The notes: generated by a model not told the origin, from the sequence alone. A stretch of 64,000 nt of DNA from Candidatus Faecousia faecavium (GCA_018712645.1 DVGO01000013.1:1-64000); one strand, 5' to 3'; shown: positions 33,298 to 42,078, numbered from the stretch's first letter. Program-made: numbers and translations.

Positions 33298-34548
33298 CTA
33301 TCCTCTGTCCTCTTCCAGGGTCAGTTCCAGCAGATACTGCTGCCCGCCCCGGTAGATGGTAACCTGTACCGTCTGGCCGACTTCGCAGCTGAAGATGGTG
33401 GATTTCAGATCGTCCATGCTGGTAACAGGGGTGTCGTTGATGCTCAGAAGCAGGTCTCCTTCTTCCACGCCTTTTTCGTAGGCTTCGCTGGACTGGGAAA
33501 CCTGGGTGATATACAGACCTGCAGGCATCCGGTAATAGTGCTGGTAAAAACTGGAAAGTCCTTCGCCGCTGATGCCCAGAGTAGGCCGTCCGGAGACGTA
33601 GCCCTGGGAAATCAGCTGATCGACAATGGTTTTTACCGTGGTGCTGGGAATGGCGAAGCCCAGACCCTCTACACCGGCTTTGTCGGTAAAGGCGCCGATT
33701 TTCATGGTGTTTATGCCGATAACCTGACCGTAGCAGTTAATCAGAGGGCCGCCGGAGTTGCCGGAGTTCAGAGCAGCATTGGTTTGCAGCAATGTCATGG
33801 TCCGTCCGTCCATATCCACATCCCGGTCAATTCCGGAGATAATGCCGTCGGTATAGGTACCCCGGAATTCCACGCCCAGAGGATCGCCGATGGCCACCAC
33901 GGTGTCGCCAACCCGCAGGCTGGAGGAATCTCCAAACTGGGCGGGGGTCAGACCGGAGGCGGAAATTTTCAGCACCGCCAGGTCAGAAAGCTCATCGGTG
34001 CCGATGACCTGGGCCTGGAAAATATCCTGATCCGTCAGCTGTACGGAAATGGCGGCGGCATTTTCCACCACATGGGCATTGGTGACAATGTAACCGTCCT
34101 CTGTCAGAATCACGCCGGTGCCGGTGGAACTGCCGCCGGTGAGAATGGCGTTGATGGATACCACGCTTTTGATGTTGCGCTCATAGATTTCCTGCAGAGA
34201 AAGTCCGCCTTCGGTGGGAACATTTTCCACACTGGCAGGGGAGCTTTGCAGATTGATGGTGTCAGCCTGACGGGACGAGGAGATCTTAGGCTGGGTTTCC
34301 ACAGCTGCCGTTTCCTGGGGCTGGGTTTCCACATCCCGGAAGGAAATGGCCAGTTCTGCCGGGTCCTGATTCTGCAGCTGCTGAAACAGCCTTACATTCA
34401 GAATACCCAGTACGGTAATGATACCGCACAGAAAGATAATGAGGATCAGCATCATGGCAAGCAGCCCGCTGCGGTGCTTGGGCGGCTCCGTCCGGCCGGT
34501 GCCGTAGACACTGTCATCCCAGTCTGTGTAATTGTAGCGTTGTTCCAT
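33298..34548 (-). CDS. htrA: HtrA/DegP-like membrane-anchored serine protease
   Basis: A 416-residue protease of the S1C family with one N-terminal membrane helix (about 29-52), so the body faces outside. The catalytic triad is visible: His in TNAHVVENA, Asp in SDLAVLKI and Ser in LNSGNSGGPLIN. A single PDZ domain fills the last 90 residues (GLYITQVSQSSEAYEKGVEEGDLLLSIND). ATG 34548 has GGAGG 7 nt upstream. It follows the sensor kinase by 33 nt. In many Firmicutes a WalRK-type two-component pair lies near htrA close to oriC, the same arrangement as here. Confidence 0.92.
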   Translation of the reverse strand: MEQRYNYTDWDDSVYGTGRTEPPKHRSGLLAMMLILIIFLCGIITVLGILNVRLFQQLQNQDPAELAISFRDVETQPQETAAVETQPKISSSRQADTINLQSSPASVENVPTEGGLSLQEIYERNIKSVVSINAILTGGSSTGTGVILTEDGYIVTNAHVVENAAAISVQLTDQDIFQAQVIGTDELSDLAVLKISASGLTPAQFGDSSSLRVGDTVVAIGDPLGVEFRGTYTDGIISGIDRDVDMDGRTMTLLQTNAALNSGNSGGPLINCYGQVIGINTMKIGAFTDKAGVEGLGFAIPSTTVKTIVDQLISQGYVSGRPTLGISGEGLSSFYQHYYRMPAGLYITQVSQSSEAYEKGVEEGDLLLSINDTPVTSMDDLKSTIFSCEVGQTVQVTIYRGGQQYLLELTLEEDRG

Positions 34549-34581
34549 AGAGATACCTCCCAATCCGGGGATCAAACATGC

Positions 34582-36006
34582 TTAGGTGACCAAAGGCATG
34601 GTAAAGGTGAATTCGGTTTTGCCATCCTTGGAGCTGACGGAGATATTCTCCCCGTGGCTGCACACGATGGTTTTGACGATGTAAAGTCCCAGACCCCAGC
34701 CGTCCCGGTTCCGGGAACGGGATTTGTCCAGTTTGTGGAACCGGTCAAATACCAGGGGCAGCTCCTCCGGCGGGATGGTATCGCCGTCGTTGGAGACGGA
34801 AACATAGGCTTTGCTGCCCCCTTCCCGGATTTTCAGGCCCAGGGTTCCGCCCCGGGGACAGAATTTAACGGCGTTGTCAATCAGGTTGTAGATCACCTGG
34901 GTGATGGAGTCCTGATTGGCCACGGTGAATACCGGATGGGGCGGGAAGTCCACATCCACATTGATGCCCTTATCGTTAATCTTCTTTTCGAAGGTAATCA
35001 GCACCTGTCCGGCGCATTCTTCCAGATCAAAGTGGATCTTCTGCTCTTCGGGGATGCCCTGTTCCTGCTGCAGCTGGCTGATGTCCAGCATGCTGCGCAC
35101 AAGGCGGCTCAGGCGTTTGGTTTCATCGGAGACGATCTGCAAATAGTGTGCCCGGCGCTCCGGGGGGATCGTACCGTCGAGAATGCCGTCAATGTAGCCG
35201 GAAATGGTGGTCATGGGGGTTTTCAGCTCATGGGAAACATTGGCCACAAATTCCTGCCGGCGGTATTCGCTTTTTTGCAGGGAAGAGGCCATGTTGTTAA
35301 AGGCCAGAGCCAGCTCCTCCACTTCTTCGGAGTAATCTTCTTCCACCCGAACCCGGGCTTCCAGGTTGCCGTGGGCGAAATCGTTGGCGGCTTTCGCCAT
35401 GTCCCGCAGGGGTTTGCTTTCCCGCCGGGCAAAGGCCGTCACTGCCAGAACGGAGATCAGCACTACAAACACGGCGGCGGTGAGGAAGATGTTGGAAATC
35501 CGGTTCAGGGTTTTTCCTGTGGTCAGAGTGGGCACGGAGACAATTACCAGCCCGGTGGCTGTGTCATTGCTGACAATGGGGGCGGAGACCACATATCGTT
35601 CTTCTTCATACAGTCCATCAATGTGACCGGTGGCCGAGTCAGAGCCGTTTTCAAATACCTTCTGCAAATATTCCTGGTTCAGCTGCAAGCCCTGATGCTG
35701 ACACCCGGACAGGGCGTCGGAGCAAAGGATGATGTAGCCGTCACTGTCGCAGATGACCACATCCGCATTGGTGACCTGAGACACCACATTCAGATTCAGA
35801 AGCAGTTCCCGATTGGAAAGGGTTCCGCCTACGTTGTAGGCCGCAGCCAGATTGGAAATGACCTGGGCATCCTGCTCCAGACTGGAAACGGTAGCCCCCA
35901 CCAGATATTCCTTTACCTGGTACTGAAAGGAGGCACCCAGAATGGTCAGTGCCAGCAGCAAAATGGTGGCAGCGGTGGTGAAGCTGCGGGTGAAGGAGGA
36001 TTTCAT
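34582..36006 (-). CDS. WalK-like sensor histidine kinase without an adjacent regulator
   Basis: A 474-residue kinase. Membrane helix 1 lies at about 11-30, an extracellular sensor of about 140 residues follows, and helix 2 is at about 172-192. A HAMP segment follows. The H-box is NVSHELKTPMTTI with His near 259. The ATP-binding domain shows NLIDNAVKFC, VSNDGDTIP and a DGWGLGLYIVK end. No response regulator gene is next to it; the only candidate in the region is at 53894-54580, same strand, 18 kb upstream. Directly upstream is an 18-codon ORF that looks like the tail of a response regulator. It has its own promoter at 36191-36219 and is co-directional with htrA. Confidence 0.9.
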   Translation of the reverse strand: MKSSFTRSFTTAATILLLALTILGASFQYQVKEYLVGATVSSLEQDAQVISNLAAAYNVGGTLSNRELLLNLNVVSQVTNADVVICDSDGYIILCSDALSGCQHQGLQLNQEYLQKVFENGSDSATGHIDGLYEEERYVVSAPIVSNDTATGLVIVSVPTLTTGKTLNRISNIFLTAAVFVVLISVLAVTAFARRESKPLRDMAKAANDFAHGNLEARVRVEEDYSEEVEELALAFNNMASSLQKSEYRRQEFVANVSHELKTPMTTISGYIDGILDGTIPPERRAHYLQIVSDETKRLSRLVRSMLDISQLQQEQGIPEEQKIHFDLEECAGQVLITFEKKINDKGINVDVDFPPHPVFTVANQDSITQVIYNLIDNAVKFCPRGGTLGLKIREGGSKAYVSVSNDGDTIPPEELPLVFDRFHKLDKSRSRNRDGWGLGLYIVKTIVCSHGENISVSSKDGKTEFTFTMPLVT

Positions 36007-36008
36007 CC

Positions 36009-36065
36009 TTACAGCACCTCGAACCTATCGCCCATTCCGGGAGTTCTCTGTTGTTTCTTTCCCAT
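36009..36065 (-). pseudogene. Remnant of a response-regulator 3' end, now a leader ORF
   Basis: An 18-codon ORF with GAGG upstream stops 2 nt before the kinase ATG. Its last nine residues, GMGDRFEVL, align with GVGYKFEVL, the exact C-terminus of the response regulator at 53894-54580. Eighteen of the last 24 nt are identical by eye. I read it as the displaced 3' end of a regulator gene that once abutted the kinase. It may now act as a coupling leader peptide. The match is short, so chance cannot be excluded. Confidence 0.5.
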
Positions 36066-36190
36066 GTTGATTACCTCATTTCTCTGCACCTGTTTATCGG
36101 CATCGTCACTGGTGCGGCAGTTATAGAAGAACCCAAGATGCATGATCTATATGATTTCCAGATCACGGACGCTTCCGAATCGTTACCGTA

Positions 36191-36219
36191 ATTATATCCA
36201 TCTCGAAATCAGAAAGCAA
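36191..36219 (-). promoter_or_regulatory. Promoter of the kinase-htrA unit
   Basis: TTGCTT (36214-36219) and a perfect TATAAT (36191-36196) are spaced 17 nt apart on the minus strand, giving a leader of about 180 nt. Confidence 0.68.
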
Positions 36220-36314
36220 TATTTCAGCCCCAAAATTTACACTTGGGTAACATTCGCCCGGGTTATCGGCACATTGCCATGGGGAAAGAAGGAAAAAAAC
36301 GTGGGCATCTGTCC

Positions 36315-37352
36315 TTAGCCGGAATGAAAAATCACTGAGAAAATCCTGTCGCAAAAAGAAAAAATACGCCTTCGGATATGCCAAATGGGAATATCCGAAG
36401 GCGTATGGTGTGCTGGAATTTTGATTATGGACTTTCTCTGTTTGCTCAGAAAGTCCAGAGTTTCTTTTCTGGTGGGCATGGCTTCAATGACACCGTAACG
36501 GGTAACGCTGAGTGCAGCCGCTGCGGCGGCGAAGCGGGCGGCTTCTTTCAGTGTGGCCCCTTCCGATACTGCGGTGGCAAGGGCGGCGGTAAAGGTATCC
36601 CCGGCACCGGTGGTGTCTACTGCCTGTACGGGGAAAGCGTCTACCAGTTCCCACCGGCCGTTTTCCATCACAAGTACCCCACGCTTTCCCAGGGTAATGG
36701 CGCAGCGGTGTACGCCGGCCTTGTCCAAGGCAAGTCCCAGCGTCTGGGGATCTGCAGGTTCCGCAGCAGACATTCCCAGCATCAGTTTTGCTTCCGTTTC
36801 GTTGGGGGTGACAATGGATGCCAGGGCGATGTCCTGGGGAGAAAGGGGACGATAGGGCGCCGGATTCAAAATGGAGAGCACATGATGTTTCTTTGCCGTC
36901 TCCAGTGCCGCATGGATGGTTTCCACAGGAATTTCCATCTGCATCAGCAATGCATCAGCTTGGGAGATTGGTTCTTCCCACAGGGCAATGTCTGCCGGCT
37001 TCAGCAGATTGTTTGCCCCAAAATCAATGACAATTTCATTTTCTCCCGTGGCGTCCATCGTAATCAGTCCCACTCCGGTAGGGTGACCTTTGGCGATGCG
37101 GATCATATCAGTCTGTACGGATTCCGCGTGAAACAGCTCCATGGCCCGCTGACCATACAAATCGTCACCAATACAGGCAATCAGGCTGGTGTCGGCGTCC
37201 TGACGGGCACATTCCACGGCCTGGTTGGAACCTTTTCCGCCATGAAATGCGGAAAAGCCAAAGCCTTCCACGGTTTCGCCGGGGGATGGAAACCGGGCGG
37301 CCTGGATGGTAAGCCCGGCGGCATAACTTCCTACTACCACAATTTTGGACAT
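36315..37352 (-). CDS. PfkB-family sugar kinase (ribokinase-like), 3' readthrough
   Basis: Cytosolic kinase of 345 residues that would phosphorylate ribose or a related sugar with ATP. It begins IVVVGSYAAGLTIQAARFPSPGETV and has FHGGKGSNQAVECAR. The C-terminal signature DTTGAGDTFTAALA carries the catalytic Asp. GGAGGG precedes ATG 37352. Typical ribokinases end at about 305 residues. Here the frame continues about 40 residues through the hairpin at 36365-36405, so the normal stop codon seems to be lost. It is the last gene of the gntR-FGE-hydrolase-kinase unit; the hydrolase stops 2 nt upstream. Confidence 0.85.
   Translation of the reverse strand: MSKIVVVGSYAAGLTIQAARFPSPGETVEGFGFSAFHGGKGSNQAVECARQDADTSLIACIGDDLYGQRAMELFHAESVQTDMIRIAKGHPTGVGLITMDATGENEIVIDFGANNLLKPADIALWEEPISQADALLMQMEIPVETIHAALETAKKHHVLSILNPAPYRPLSPQDIALASIVTPNETEAKLMLGMSAAEPADPQTLGLALDKAGVHRCAITLGKRGVLVMENGRWELVDAFPVQAVDTTGAGDTFTAALATAVSEGATLKEAARFAAAAAALSVTRYGVIEAMPTRKETLDFLSKQRKSIIKIPAHHTPSDIPIWHIRRRIFSFCDRIFSVIFHSG
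36352..36406 (-). terminator. Strong terminator inside the end of the PfkB ORF
   Basis: A perfect 15-bp stem (36365-36379 with 36391-36405) is followed by a T-rich run on the minus strand. It lies inside the 3' end of the kinase reading frame. Confidence 0.85.
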
Positions 37353-37353
37353 G

Positions 37354-39132
37354 TTAGTTCCCTCCGTTTTTCCAGTCAATGCGCACCATGGAAACTGCAT
37401 CCGGGGATACGCTTCCACTCAACACAGTCCCATTCCAAGAAATTTCCTGACCCAGCAGGGTCAGCATCCCCTGAATGTCCTGCAAAGCCAGAAGGTCACC
37501 GGTGAATACCTGATCGGTGGTATTGCAGAACGTAAAAATGCTGACGCTGCCGTCGTCTGCGTCGAATCGGTTGCAAAGCACCGTGGTGTGCAGCGTGGGA
37601 TACAAAGGCGTCGGATGCATGCCCAGGAAGATTTCCTGGTTGTCCAGCCAGATTTTTTTGTATTTCTTTATTCTTTCTTTCTGGGGGACAGAGTAGGGCA
37701 GCCATGCTCCAAATACATCCTGCCAGATCACCAGACCGGTGCCGGAAAAAATGGCCCGCTCAATCAGACGGGTTTTTCCTTCTCCGGTTGCCCAGCGGGA
37801 AATGATGGGGGCAGGGTGCTCCGGCAGCAAAAAACGCATATAGTCCAGCCGTTCAATGGGGTCGGATGCCTTTGATTTGCCCCAGGAGCTGGTGATATCC
37901 TCCACTGCAGAGCAGGTAGAGGGGTGAACCTCAGAGCAAAATACCACTCCCGGCTTTACGGAATCCAGCGCCGGACGGAATGTGGCAGGTACGCTGTCCA
38001 TGGTATCCAGGAAAAAACCGTCAATTCCGGTATCCACCACCAGCTGGCGAACCTGATCCGATGTTTCGTTCATGGACTGGTCGTTTCCGATGTCCCAAGG
38101 TTTATAAGGAAGGAATACCTTGACACCCTTTTGATGGGCGGCGTCTGCAATGCTGCGCAGACCGTCCCGTCCGCCGGGGAAATCGTCAAAAAAGTCCCAC
38201 TGAGTTCTGCTGTCTACGCCCAGTCTGGGATACTGATGCCAAAGAGTCAGGGTATCATATCCGCCGAATGCTTCCCCGTCTTTCAGCAGCTTGTCCATAG
38301 CAACCTGTCCGTTTTTTTCGTCCCAGCTTTCTTTGGAGTACAGATAGGTGAAGTGATGCAAAACAGTATGCCGCATCCATTGCAGATCCGGGCGGCTGTA
38401 CGCGCATAAATCAAATCGGCTCCGCTGCTGCCGGCGGTACTGAGCAAAAGCCTCCCGCCAGCCTTCCGCCAGGGCGGAAATTTCCAGCTCAAAGGTATCA
38501 CTGAGTACACGGCCCAGACGCAGTGGCATACGATGATTTTCCAGTTCTTTTCTGCTGGAAATCTTTTTCAGATCCACATTCCGGTTTTGAACCGCAGGGG
38601 CAATTTCCGATAGGGTAGGGAAGGCAACGGAAAATCCATACCGGTCATTGTGATCGGTGAGAACATAGGGGAAGGTAAAAAGCGGATGGGCGCGGAACAG
38701 GGAATTGTTGGGATAATATCTGCGCTCTTGCGGATCGGGCAACGTCAGATTTGCCAGGAACGGACAGCATACCCACAGTTCCTCCGGACACTCCCGGTCG
38801 GAAGCGCTCTGCAGCAGAATGTGCACAGCGTCATTTTCCCCCAGAATCAGGGAAAGACGCACATGCAGGGACTGTTCTTCACAGGAGGCATAGACGGAAA
38901 CCAGCTGCTCTGTCTCGTCCTGAAGAATGTCAACACGCTCCACACAAAAGTGGTCAATCTCTCCCCGGCGGGTGGAAAAGCGGAAGAATTTCCCGGTTTC
39001 CGGGCCGTAATTCACTGCCGTACCCTGTCCCAGATGGGTAAGGATTTCACAATGGATTCCGTCATCGAGACGGACTTTCATACGGATTGCCCGGTTTTCA
39101 AGGACAAGTACCTGGCCTTCTTTTTCAATCAT
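37354..39132 (-). CDS. TIM-barrel glycoside-hydrolase-like protein
   Basis: A 592-residue protein. The first 230 residues look like a beta-rich substrate-shaping domain. The centre is a barrel with LWHQYPRLGVDSRTQWDFFDDFPGG, GVKVFLPYKPWD, DTGIDGFFLDTMDS (a candidate nucleophile Asp) and VVFCSEVHP (a candidate acid/base Glu). A C-terminal beta domain closes it. The pattern resembles the GH31/GH36-like and DUF6259 groups, but I cannot assign a substrate. No signal peptide is seen, so it acts inside the cell. It overlaps the FGE-like gene by 4 nt. Confidence 0.68.
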   Translation of the reverse strand: MIEKEGQVLVLENRAIRMKVRLDDGIHCEILTHLGQGTAVNYGPETGKFFRFSTRRGEIDHFCVERVDILQDETEQLVSVYASCEEQSLHVRLSLILGENDAVHILLQSASDRECPEELWVCCPFLANLTLPDPQERRYYPNNSLFRAHPLFTFPYVLTDHNDRYGFSVAFPTLSEIAPAVQNRNVDLKKISSRKELENHRMPLRLGRVLSDTFELEISALAEGWREAFAQYRRQQRSRFDLCAYSRPDLQWMRHTVLHHFTYLYSKESWDEKNGQVAMDKLLKDGEAFGGYDTLTLWHQYPRLGVDSRTQWDFFDDFPGGRDGLRSIADAAHQKGVKVFLPYKPWDIGNDQSMNETSDQVRQLVVDTGIDGFFLDTMDSVPATFRPALDSVKPGVVFCSEVHPSTCSAVEDITSSWGKSKASDPIERLDYMRFLLPEHPAPIISRWATGEGKTRLIERAIFSGTGLVIWQDVFGAWLPYSVPQKERIKKYKKIWLDNQEIFLGMHPTPLYPTLHTTVLCNRFDADDGSVSIFTFCNTTDQVFTGDLLALQDIQGMLTLLGQEISWNGTVLSGSVSPDAVSMVRIDWKNGGN

Positions 39133-39833
39133 ACAAGATCCCTCACACAGCGAAAACCAACGGTTTCATTTCGATTGATTCCTTCATTGAGCAGCGGCAT
39201 TTTCAGATGATAATCATTGCGATGGGGGCCGCCCTCTGCATGCCAGAAGTGGGGGGCTTTGTACCAGCTGCCGCCCCGGAGAAAGGTAAACACATGATCC
39301 CCGTCGTCAATGACATCGGCAACCCATTCCCAGGCATTGCCGCACAGATCCAGGCACCCACAGGGGCTTTTACCCTCCGGAAATGCGTCTACCGGACTGA
39401 GGGTTTCCGTGGCGCAGCGGGTTTTGTCAAACGCATTTCCCCAGGGATATGCCAGCTTTTTGGGTCCACCGGCCAGGTACTGCCACTCCCAGTCAAAAGG
39501 GAGCCGCATGCCATAGTAGCTGGCAAAGGCGTTAGCATCCTTCTGGCTCACCCACACCACCGGACAATCCAAAAGTTCTTCCGGGCAGCGTCCCTGTTCC
39601 CAGTGCCGCAGAAAATTGGTTGTATCTTCGGGATGATATCCGCTTTCCTGCAGAAACTGGAAAAACTGCCTGTTGGTCACAGGATAGCGTCCGGCATAAA
39701 TCGGGGGAGAGGAAACTTCCCGGGGACCATGGTCATACTGACAATCTCCTTCCATGATGCGGTGGCGCACCCGATAAATATAACGAAATGCCTCCACATA
39801 AACCATATCATCGGCGTAAGCTGATTTTCTCAT
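39129..39833 (-). CDS. Formylglycine-generating-enzyme-fold protein
   Basis: A 234-residue protein with the FGE/SUMF1 fold. Signs are GRYPVTNRQFFQFL, RLPFDWEWQYLAGG, YPWGN, CGNAWEWVADV, FLRGGSWYK and NETVGFRCVRD. It is translationally coupled to the hydrolase. The paired active-site cysteines of true FGE (after RGGSW) are not present; the equivalent segment reads HFWHAEGGPHRNDYH. No sulfatase gene is nearby. A role in sulfatase activation is therefore unlikely; it may be a lectin-like or C-S-bond-forming relative. ATG 39833 has AAGGAG upstream. Confidence 0.72.
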   Translation of the reverse strand: MRKSAYADDMVYVEAFRYIYRVRHRIMEGDCQYDHGPREVSSPPIYAGRYPVTNRQFFQFLQESGYHPEDTTNFLRHWEQGRCPEELLDCPVVWVSQKDANAFASYYGMRLPFDWEWQYLAGGPKKLAYPWGNAFDKTRCATETLSPVDAFPEGKSPCGCLDLCGNAWEWVADVIDDGDHVFTFLRGGSWYKAPHFWHAEGGPHRNDYHLKMPLLNEGINRNETVGFRCVRDLV

Positions 39834-39866
39834 GTTGACACTCCTTGTCTGTATGCTGTGCATGGG

Positions 39867-40589
39867 TTATCGTTCCAAAATAGATACAATATCAAACCGC
39901 TCGGAATTGATCCATACACTGGAACACTCCAGGGGACGAGATTTTGCGTCGTATATGATCTGCTCCAGATAGAGTACGGGAGTTCCCGGGGCGAGCCCCA
40001 GATTCTGGGAAACCTCCCCCCAGGCGGGAACGGCTTTGAAATATCTCCGGCCCCACTGGATTTTCTGACCATATTTTCGTTCCAGCAAGGAGAAAATATC
40101 CTGATTTTCAAAATCATTTTCCGCAAAGCCGGGGCAGACTTTTTCCGGAATGATATTGCGCAGGTAGATAACCGGGTTATTCTGGACAAGCCGTACCCGC
40201 TCGATGATACTGACCTGTTCATTTTTCTCAAGCTCCAGATAGGCTGCGACTTTCATATCCGCAGCGGCAATTTCCTGCTTCAGCACAACGGTTTTGTAGC
40301 GCAGTCCCTGCTGCTTCATGGACTCGGCAAAAGAAATCAGCTTGCTGGCCAGATGCTGCTCCAGGGTATTGGATACCACAAATGTTCCCCGCCCCCGGAT
40401 CTGGGTGAGAACGCCCTGGTCAATCAGGTCTTTCAGCGCCCGGCGAAGCGTTCCCCGGCTGATTCCCAGCTGCTGGGACAGGACGATTTCATCCGGCAGT
40501 TTGGTATGCACGGGCCATTTCCCGGATTCAATGTTGCTGCGGATGATTTGAGCAACCTGCTGATAAATTGGTTCACCTTCACGGTACAT
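39867..40589 (-). CDS. GntR-family (HutC/UTRA) transcription regulator
   Basis: A 240-residue regulator. The GntR winged helix is IYQQVAQIIRSNIESGKWPVHTKLPDEIVLSQQLGISRGTLRRALKDLIDQGVL. The C-terminal UTRA ligand domain contains YLRNIIPEKVCPGF and VLYLEQIIYDAKSRPLECSSVW, which usually bind sugar phosphates. I start at ATG 40589, with GGAGG 5 nt upstream. It is divergent from the URO-D-like gene, with GTACAT dyads between them, so it probably controls both and itself. Confidence 0.88.
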   Translation of the reverse strand: MYREGEPIYQQVAQIIRSNIESGKWPVHTKLPDEIVLSQQLGISRGTLRRALKDLIDQGVLTQIRGRGTFVVSNTLEQHLASKLISFAESMKQQGLRYKTVVLKQEIAAADMKVAAYLELEKNEQVSIIERVRLVQNNPVIYLRNIIPEKVCPGFAENDFENQDIFSLLERKYGQKIQWGRRYFKAVPAWGEVSQNLGLAPGTPVLYLEQIIYDAKSRPLECSSVWINSERFDIVSILER

Positions 40590-40610
40590 ACGTTCCTCCA
40601 TTGTTTATAT

Positions 40611-40673
40611 AGGTACATTATATGTATATATATGATGTACTTATAATATACTGCTGCAATCAACGGTTGTCAA
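40611..40673 (-). promoter_or_regulatory. gntR promoter with GTACAT/ATGTAC operator
   Basis: On the minus strand, a perfect TTGACA (40668-40673) and TATATT (40645-40650) are spaced 17 nt apart. Just downstream, 40611-40642 reads as an interrupted dyad of GTACAT and ATGTAC flanking an AT-rich centre. Confidence 0.78.
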
Positions 40674-40718
40674 GGATATATCCATGGAAAAATCCAGTAT
40701 TTCTTGAAAAAATCTGTG

Positions 40719-40778
40719 TTGACACAGGGCTGTGCTTATACTATAATACAAGCAAATAATATGTACAAATATGTACAT
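40719..40778 (+). promoter_or_regulatory. URO-D-like gene promoter with GntR-type operator
   Basis: TTGACA (40719-40724) and TATAAT (40742-40747), both perfect, are spaced 17 nt apart. TATGTACAAATATGTACAT (40760-40778) begins around the start of transcription and repeats the TGTACA element also seen in the gntR operator. Confidence 0.85.
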
Positions 40779-40795
40779 GAAGGAGATGGATTCTT

Positions 40796-42007
40796 ATGAG
40801 CAGCACCAGCAGACAGCGGGTTGTGGATGCACTGCATCATCGCCAGCCGGATTTACTACCCATTGATTTTGCTTCCACCCGCTCAACCGGCATCAACGCG
40901 TATGCCTACCGGGCTCTGACGGAATATCTGGGATTGGAGGAACCAATCTATCTTTTTGATTTCAAGCAGTGCCTGGCCCAGCCCAGTCTCAAGGTATTGG
41001 AGCTGCTGGGAAGTGACTGTCTGCCCCTTTACCGGCAGGCCCCCTCGGGGATTCCCATTGACCGGTACAAAGAGGTGGTCATGGCAGACGGCAAGGTTTA
41101 CATGCTGCCGGAAGGGTATTCTCCCCAAAAAGCCGCAGACGGGTCGGAATATCTTTATGCCAATGGCATCCCCATTCTCAAACGACCCTCCGGCGGGATG
41201 TATTTTGACGATTGTTTTCACCCTTTGGCCCAGGTAGAGGAGGAGCTGCCTGCGTTTCCATTGCCCAAAATGACAGCCCAGGAAAAACACGATTTGGCAG
41301 AGCGCGCCAAGCATCTTTTCACCACCACAGACAAAGCCCTGGTGGCCTCTTCCGGCATCAGCATCTTCGAGCGGGGAATCAAGGACTGGGGTTACGAAGA
41401 ATTCCTGGTGCGCATTTACACCGAGCCCGAACTTGTCTGCAGATATCTGGAAATCCTGACGGATGCGTATCTGCAATTTCTGGATGATTATCTGGATGCG
41501 GTGGGGCCTTATGTTCAGGTGATTCAGTGCAATGATGATCTTGGCATGCAGACAGGTCCGCTGATTGCGCCAAAGGTGTATCAAGACATATTCAAGCCCT
41601 TCCATAGTCGTATTTTCGAGTATATCCACAAAAAGGCTCCCGGCGTGTCCATTTTGCTGCACTCCTGCGGCGGTATTTTTGATCTCATACCCGACCTGAT
41701 CGATGCCGGGGTGGATGCCCTGAATCCGGTTCAGACGGATGCTGCGAATATGGACCCGGCTGCTCTGAAAAGAGAATTCGGCAAAGACATCACCTTCTGG
41801 GGAGGCGGCTGCAGTACCCAGAAAACCCTCACCTTTGCTGCGCCGGAAGAGATCCGAAAGGAAGTTTACAAAATGGCGGAAATCTTCTCACCGGGTGGCG
41901 GCTTTGTCTTTAACCAGGTGCATAATATCCAGAGCAATATTTCTCCCGACCGGGTGCTTACCCTGTACAGGGCAATTCTGGAGTGGAGAGAAACCCACAG
42001 AAGCTGA
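40796..42007 (+). CDS. Uroporphyrinogen-decarboxylase-fold protein (MtaA/CmuA-like)
   Basis: A 403-residue protein with the URO-D fold. Signs are RVVDALHHRQPDLLPIDF at the N-terminus, HSCGGIFDLIPDLIDAGVDALNPVQTDAANMDP and FWGGGCSTQKTL. These are typical of the catabolic methyltransferase-like branch (corrinoid:methyl transfer) and not of haem synthesis HemE. The His-Cys pair in LHSCGG is a possible zinc ligand. AAGGAG precedes ATG 40796. It is transcribed alone, divergent from gntR. Its substrate is unknown. Confidence 0.82.
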   Translation: MSSTSRQRVVDALHHRQPDLLPIDFASTRSTGINAYAYRALTEYLGLEEPIYLFDFKQCLAQPSLKVLELLGSDCLPLYRQAPSGIPIDRYKEVVMADGKVYMLPEGYSPQKAADGSEYLYANGIPILKRPSGGMYFDDCFHPLAQVEEELPAFPLPKMTAQEKHDLAERAKHLFTTTDKALVASSGISIFERGIKDWGYEEFLVRIYTEPELVCRYLEILTDAYLQFLDDYLDAVGPYVQVIQCNDDLGMQTGPLIAPKVYQDIFKPFHSRIFEYIHKKAPGVSILLHSCGGIFDLIPDLIDAGVDALNPVQTDAANMDPAALKREFGKDITFWGGGCSTQKTLTFAAPEEIRKEVYKMAEIFSPGGGFVFNQVHNIQSNISPDRVLTLYRAILEWRETHRS

Positions 42008-42027
42008 CCCGACATTCAAAATAACAC

Positions 42028-42068
42028 AGCCGCCATCTCCGTGCTGCATTGGGAAGATGGCGGCTTAT
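42028..42068. terminator. Bidirectional terminator between the URO-D-like gene and citF
   Basis: An 11-bp perfect stem (42028-42038 with 42055-42065) is followed by TATTTTG. It lies between convergent genes. Confidence 0.75.
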
Positions 42069-42078
42069 TTTGCTTTCT

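Noticed and set aside
33253-36126. A 957-codon plus-strand ORF opposite htrA and the sensor kinase
   Set aside because: It is antisense to two well-supported genes, and the translated sequence is low-complexity with no family motif.
36163-36384. A 73-codon minus-strand ORF over the PfkB terminator
   Set aside because: It overlaps the kinase 3' end and hairpin in another frame and has no ribosome site or family resemblance.
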